From Arthrobacter russicus (GTDB lineage Bacteria > Actinomycetota > Actinomycetes > Actinomycetales > Micrococcaceae), in the NCBI RefSeq assembly GCF_031454135.1, contig NZ_JAVDQF010000001.1, positions 2,294,001-2,358,000 on the forward strand: DNA of 64,000 bases, read 5' to 3'. Made by a program: the position numbers and the translations under genes. Positions 60,830-64,000 of the stretch are shown in pieces. Every line of letters begins with the position of its first letter. Position 1 is the stretch's first letter. Below the pieces are notes generated by a model that saw only the letters and a list, made by a program, of their open reading frames with translations, did no database searches and was not told where the DNA came from.

Positions 60830-62140
60830 ATGAGCACATCCCAACCCCCATCGAATCCAGCGGCCCCGAAGTCCGAGCCCGCAACGCGGGTCGAACCAAC
60901 GGACCCGGGACGCCCCGTCCTGGGGAAACGCGCCACGGTGATCGCCGTCGTGGTCTGCTGGCTGCTCGTGGTCTTCGACGGCTACGACCTGATCGTCTAC
61001 GGCACCGTGCAGACCTCGCTGATCCAGGACACCGACTGGGGGTTGACCCGCAGTACCGCCGGGACGCTCGGCAGCGTGGCCTTCGCCGGAATGCTGGTGG
61101 GCGCATTGCTGGCCGGCCGGACCGCGGACCGCTTGGGCCGGCGCAATACGATCCTGGCCTGCACCCTGGTCTTCTCGGTTTTCACGGTGCTGTGCGCGGT
61201 GGCTCCGGGGCCGGTGCTGTTCGGGGTGTTCCGCTTCATCGCAGGAGTGGGGCTGGGCGGCCTGATGCCGTCGGTGGCCGCGCTCGCGGCAGAGTTGGTG
61301 CCAGTGAAGTTCCGGGCCATGATCGCGACCTTGATGCTCTCCGGGGTGCCGATCGGCGGGACCATGGCGGCGCTGCTCGGTATCGGTCTGATCCCGGCAT
61401 TCGGCTGGCAGTCGATGTTCCTGGTCGCGGCGTTGGCGATCGTGGTGCTGCTGCCGCTGGCCTGGCGGTACTTGCCGGAGACCTTGAGCAAGCAGTCCCG
61501 GTTGTCGGCGAAAACGGACCGGGTCGGCTTCGGCAATATTCTGAAGACGCCTCATTTGGCGCCGAGCCTGCTTTTCGCACTGGCCGTGCTCGCCACCTTG
61601 TTCGCCTGGTACGGCTTGGGCATTTGGCTGCCGAATCTGATGCAGACCGCCGGGCACAACCTCGGCTCCGCGCTGACCTTCGCAATCGCACTCAACCTCG
61701 GCGCCGTCGCCGGTTCATTGCTCGCTGCGCCCTTGGCCGACCGCTTCGGGCCATTGCGGGTGGCCTCGGTGACTGCGGCCTTCGCGACGGCGAGCCTGCT
61801 CTTGCTTCTGGTCAATCCGCCGACCGCAATGGTCTACGTGCTGCTGGTGGTCGCCGGGGTGGGCACGCACGGTACGCAATGCCTGATTCTGGCCGCAATC
61901 GCCAACCATTACCCGGACCGCCTGCGCGGCACCGCACTCGGCTGGGCGCTCGGCGTCGGGCGGATCGGCGCGGTTGCCGCTCCGCAGGTCGGCGGCTTGC
62001 TGCTTGCCGCGAATCTCGGGGTGAACTCGAACTACATCGCCTTCGCCTTCGGCGCCGGAGTGGCCGCGATCGCGTTGGGCTATCTGTTCGTCCGGTTGCG
62101 CCGTTCGGCGCAGTCGGCTGGAGCGGTCAGCGCGCGCTGA
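60830..62140 (+). CDS. aromatic acid:H+ symporter, MFS (AAHS family)
   Basis: 436 residues, 12 membrane helices. AAHS marks are DGYDLIVYGTVQ in helix 1 and the loop GRTADRLGRRNT between helices 2 and 3; the symmetric APLADRFGPL follows helix 8. Relatives (PcaK, BenK, GenK) bring hydroxybenzoates or gentisate into the cell. GAGG ribosome site. Its 3' end overlaps the converging aminotransferase by 14 bases. Confidence 0.9.
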   Translation: MSTSQPPSNPAAPKSEPATRVEPTDPGRPVLGKRATVIAVVVCWLLVVFDGYDLIVYGTVQTSLIQDTDWGLTRSTAGTLGSVAFAGMLVGALLAGRTADRLGRRNTILACTLVFSVFTVLCAVAPGPVLFGVFRFIAGVGLGGLMPSVAALAAELVPVKFRAMIATLMLSGVPIGGTMAALLGIGLIPAFGWQSMFLVAALAIVVLLPLAWRYLPETLSKQSRLSAKTDRVGFGNILKTPHLAPSLLFALAVLATLFAWYGLGIWLPNLMQTAGHNLGSALTFAIALNLGAVAGSLLAAPLADRFGPLRVASVTAAFATASLLLLLVNPPTAMVYVLLVVAGVGTHGTQCLILAAIANHYPDRLRGTALGWALGVGRIGAVAAPQVGGLLLAANLGVNSNYIAFAFGAGVAAIALGYLFVRLRRSAQSAGAVSAR

Positions 62141-63362
62141 TCGCTTTGGCTAGAACCGGCGCGAGCCGGCGGACGCCTTCCCGGATGCTTTCGGAGTTGA
62201 CCGCGCTGAACGCGAGCCGCAGCGAGTTGCTGTGCTCCGCGCCGGTGAAGGCCGCACCGGGCACGAAGACCACGCCGGCTTCGATCCCTTCGTGCAGCAA
62301 GGGGTAGGTGTCGATGCCCTCCGGCAAAGTCAGCCAGATGAAAAAGCCGCCGGACGGCCGATTCCAGCTGACTCCGGCAGGCATGTGCTCGTCGAGTGCT
62401 TCCAACATGGTTTCGCAGCGCTCGCGGTACAGCGAGCGGTAGTGCGCCACTTGGCCGAGCCAGTCGTAATCGCGCAGGTAGGCGGAAACCAGCATTTGGT
62501 TGAACGACGGTGGGCACAGGGTCACCGCCTCGCTGGCCAGGTAGAAGCGCTGTTTCAGTGCGGTCGGGACCAGGGCCCAGCCGATCCGCAGGCCCGGGGC
62601 GAAGATTTTGGAGAACGAGCCGAGGTAGAGCACCTGCTCGCTGTCCCGGGCCCGCAACGGCGCCAACGGCTCGCCGTCGAACTTGAGCAATCCGTAAGGA
62701 TTGTCTTCCAGGATCAGGACGTGTTCTTCGCGGCAGATGTCGATCACCACCTGGCGGCGGTCTTCGGCCAGCATGGCGCCTGAGGGGTTGTTGAAGTTGG
62801 GGATCGTGTAGAGCAGTTTCACCCGTTTGCCGGCGGCGCGGAGCCGGGCCAATTGGGCGCGGAGTGCTTCCGGGACCAAGCCGTCGCCGTCGACCGCCAC
62901 CGGGATGACCTCCACCTGGTAGGCCTCGAAGGTATTCAGTGCCCCGACATAGGTGGGATCTTCCACGAGCACCACGTCGCCCGGATCGCAGAAGACCTTC
63001 GCCGCGACGTCCTGTGCCGATTGCGAACCCGCGGTGATCACCACATTGTCCGGGTCGGCGTCGAGGATGCCTTCGGCCGCCATCACCTGGCAGATCTGCT
63101 CGCGCAGCTCGAGAGTGCCTTGGCCGCCGCCGTACTGGAGCGCTTCCAAGCCTTGTTCGGCGATGATCGCGGCGGCCGTGGCGCCGAGCTTTTCCAGCGG
63201 CAGCGACTGCAGGTAGGGGTTTCCGCCGGCCAGCGAAATCAGCCCCGGGCGCATCGAGATTTCGAAAACGTCGCGCACTGCGGATTGCTTGATGTTTGCG
63301 GCGCGGGCTGAGAACAGGTCGGTCAGCGGGCCGTCCATGAGGGAAGTCACGTTTTCCAGCAT
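62127..63362 (-). CDS. PLP-dependent aminotransferase (MocR-like/2-aminoadipate type)
   Basis: 411 residues, fold type I: ISLAGGNPYLQSLP near the start, GSQSAQDVAAKVF, LYTIPNFNNPSG, LILEDNPYGLL, and the PLP lysine in YLGSFSKIFAPGLRIGW. No N-terminal HTH, so an enzyme and not a MocR regulator. Members act on 2-aminoadipate, leucine, tryptophan or similar. GGGG before the ATG. Substrate unknown. Confidence 0.87.
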   Translation of the reverse strand: MLENVTSLMDGPLTDLFSARAANIKQSAVRDVFEISMRPGLISLAGGNPYLQSLPLEKLGATAAAIIAEQGLEALQYGGGQGTLELREQICQVMAAEGILDADPDNVVITAGSQSAQDVAAKVFCDPGDVVLVEDPTYVGALNTFEAYQVEVIPVAVDGDGLVPEALRAQLARLRAAGKRVKLLYTIPNFNNPSGAMLAEDRRQVVIDICREEHVLILEDNPYGLLKFDGEPLAPLRARDSEQVLYLGSFSKIFAPGLRIGWALVPTALKQRFYLASEAVTLCPPSFNQMLVSAYLRDYDWLGQVAHYRSLYRERCETMLEALDEHMPAGVSWNRPSGGFFIWLTLPEGIDTYPLLHEGIEAGVVFVPGAAFTGAEHSNSLRLAFSAVNSESIREGVRRLAPVLAKAISAR

Positions 63363-63776
63363 AAACCCCTAGGTTGCCTCCTGATCAACAGAGGTTGCAT
63401 GGCAGGTATTTCCGCTGTGAATGTTGGGTAACGTTTTTGTAACGAGTAAACGGTTTTAGTTAGTTGCTTTTGGACTCCAATGGCGTTCATCGCTGTATTT
63501 TTTGCACAGCAAGCAGAGTTTTGAGCGCTATTCGACGGGTTTTGCAGACAGGTTGTTGCTGAGCGCTGTCTGTTTCCGACAGATGTCGGCCGGTTACTGC
63601 TGTGGGTTCGCACGGTCAACCGGGTGAAATCCCTGTGCTAGATTCGGTCCAATGTGATGCGCGGCACATGGGTTGGGCTGTTTGTCGAATAGCCCGGCGC
63701 GGTGCTCACCAGAGCCAACGGGGGTTGTGGCGGAAAACGCGCATCGACGACGAACCAGTCGGGAGGACTGATACAG
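63363..63776. other. long upstream region of the ABC permease
   Basis: About 410 bases without a gene. The left part is AT-rich (promoter of the aminotransferase). TGCTAGATT near 63637 may be an extended -10 box for the rightward transcript, giving a leader of more than 100 bases. Short hairpins occur (GTCTGTTTCCGACAGA). A weak likeness to a B12 riboswitch core (CCGGGTGAAATCCC) is not convincing. Confidence 0.35.
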
Positions 63777-63848
63777 GTGTCATTGAAAAGCTGGGGGATG
63801 TTGGATGTCGGGTGCGTTGGATTGACCACGTCGGAGCCGCGCCAGTAA
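63777..63848 (+). CDS. putative 23-residue leader peptide
   Basis: GTG start with GGGAGG 10 bases upstream, TAA stop 7 bases before the ABC permease ATG. The peptide begins MSLKSWG, has one cysteine (DVGCVG) and ends TSEPRQ. The permease ATG has no ribosome site of its own, so translation of the leader may be needed to start it. Small enough to be chance; the good ribosome site and the spacing argue for it. Confidence 0.45.
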   Translation: MSLKSWGMLDVGCVGLTTSEPRQ

Positions 63849-63855
63849 CCGTCCC

Positions 63856-64000
63856 ATGCTTGTATATCTGCTCAAACGAGCCGCCACCTATCTAGTCATG
63901 ATTTTCCTGACGACGTCCGCCACCTATTTTTTGGCCGTATCTACCATGCGGCCGACTTTGCTGGAACAGGAACGGACTCCCCGGCCGAGCCCGGAACAAG
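63856..64000 (+). CDS. peptide-type ABC transporter permease (DppB-like), partial
   Basis: Start of a gene cut by the right edge: 48 codons. The product opens MLVYLLKRAATYLVMIFLTT, the N-terminal membrane helix of DppB/OppB permeases, and continues into MRPTLLEQE and a proline-rich loop, as in actinobacterial oligopeptide importers. The rest of the operon lies outside. Confidence 0.7.
   Translation, partial: MLVYLLKRAATYLVMIFLTTSATYFLAVSTMRPTLLEQERTPRPSPEQ

Noticed and set aside
62127-63362. MocR-type transcriptional regulator
   Set aside because: The N-terminal winged helix is absent; only the aminotransferase domain is present.
63600-63800. Cobalamin riboswitch
   Set aside because: CCGGGTGAAATCCC and AGTCGGGAGGACTG recall parts of the B12 core, but the stems and the required conserved blocks do not line up; a covariance-model scan would decide.

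Overview
The window is high-GC actinobacterial DNA. It most resembles the Arthrobacter group (Micrococcaceae): GTG and TTG starts are common, there is a mycothiol-dependent isomerase gene, and the metabolic clusters are typical of soil actinobacteria. About 55 genes are supported, most in tight co-directional operons with 1-20 base overlaps. Two tRNA-Ser genes are present. I saw no rRNA, CRISPR array, intact transposase or integrase.

Layout. 0.4-10.2 kb: a non-phosphorylative L-fucose catabolic cluster with fucosidase, sugar ABC importer, dehydrogenases, dehydratase, terminal hydrolase and FCD-type regulator, organised around one divergent promoter; only a fuconolactonase is not seen. 10.3-12.1 kb: signal peptidase I and a copper amine oxidase fragment. 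12.1-18.9 kb: a GntR regulator followed by an ethanolamine-type permease, a glutamine-synthetase-like ligase, a class I amidotransferase-type hydrolase, an aldehyde dehydrogenase and an SDR, which together fit a gamma-glutamylated amine pathway.

18.9-27.1 kb: a visibly lower-GC accessory island lying against the 3' end of tRNA-Ser(GCT). It is bracketed by two copies of a nested palindrome, contains three tRNA-3'-end-like relics and a duplicated CPSWC small-protein module (plus a third, broken copy), and carries several unrecognised genes. These include a divergent pair of proteins sharing a regulator-linker-helical-tail layout, which is the best candidate here for an undescribed system.

27.2-42.5 kb: S9 peptidase, FAD-binding protein, a giant secreted nuclease-nucleotidase, a septum-formation-type lipoprotein, a GH64 beta-1,3-glucanase paired with a lectin-bearing S1E protease (a probable fungal-wall lytic pair), an exported agmatine-deiminase-like protein and a TetR regulator. 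42.6-49.4 kb: tRNA-Ser(TGA), quinone oxidoreductase, PadR/ABC/FtsX exporter, and a lone AbiEi/DUF559-type gene between two near-identical 76-base palindromic elements. 49.4-57.1 kb: purB, a small membrane protein, an aminotransferase, a branched-chain-type 2-oxoacid dehydrogenase operon (E1 alpha, E1 beta, E2) and a hydrolase. 57.3-62.1 kb: a gentisate pathway (dioxygenase, isomerase, hydrolase, transporter, IclR regulator) with two matching 17-base operator candidates. 62.1-64 kb: a PLP aminotransferase, then a putative leader peptide and the start of a peptide-type ABC permease cut by the window edge.
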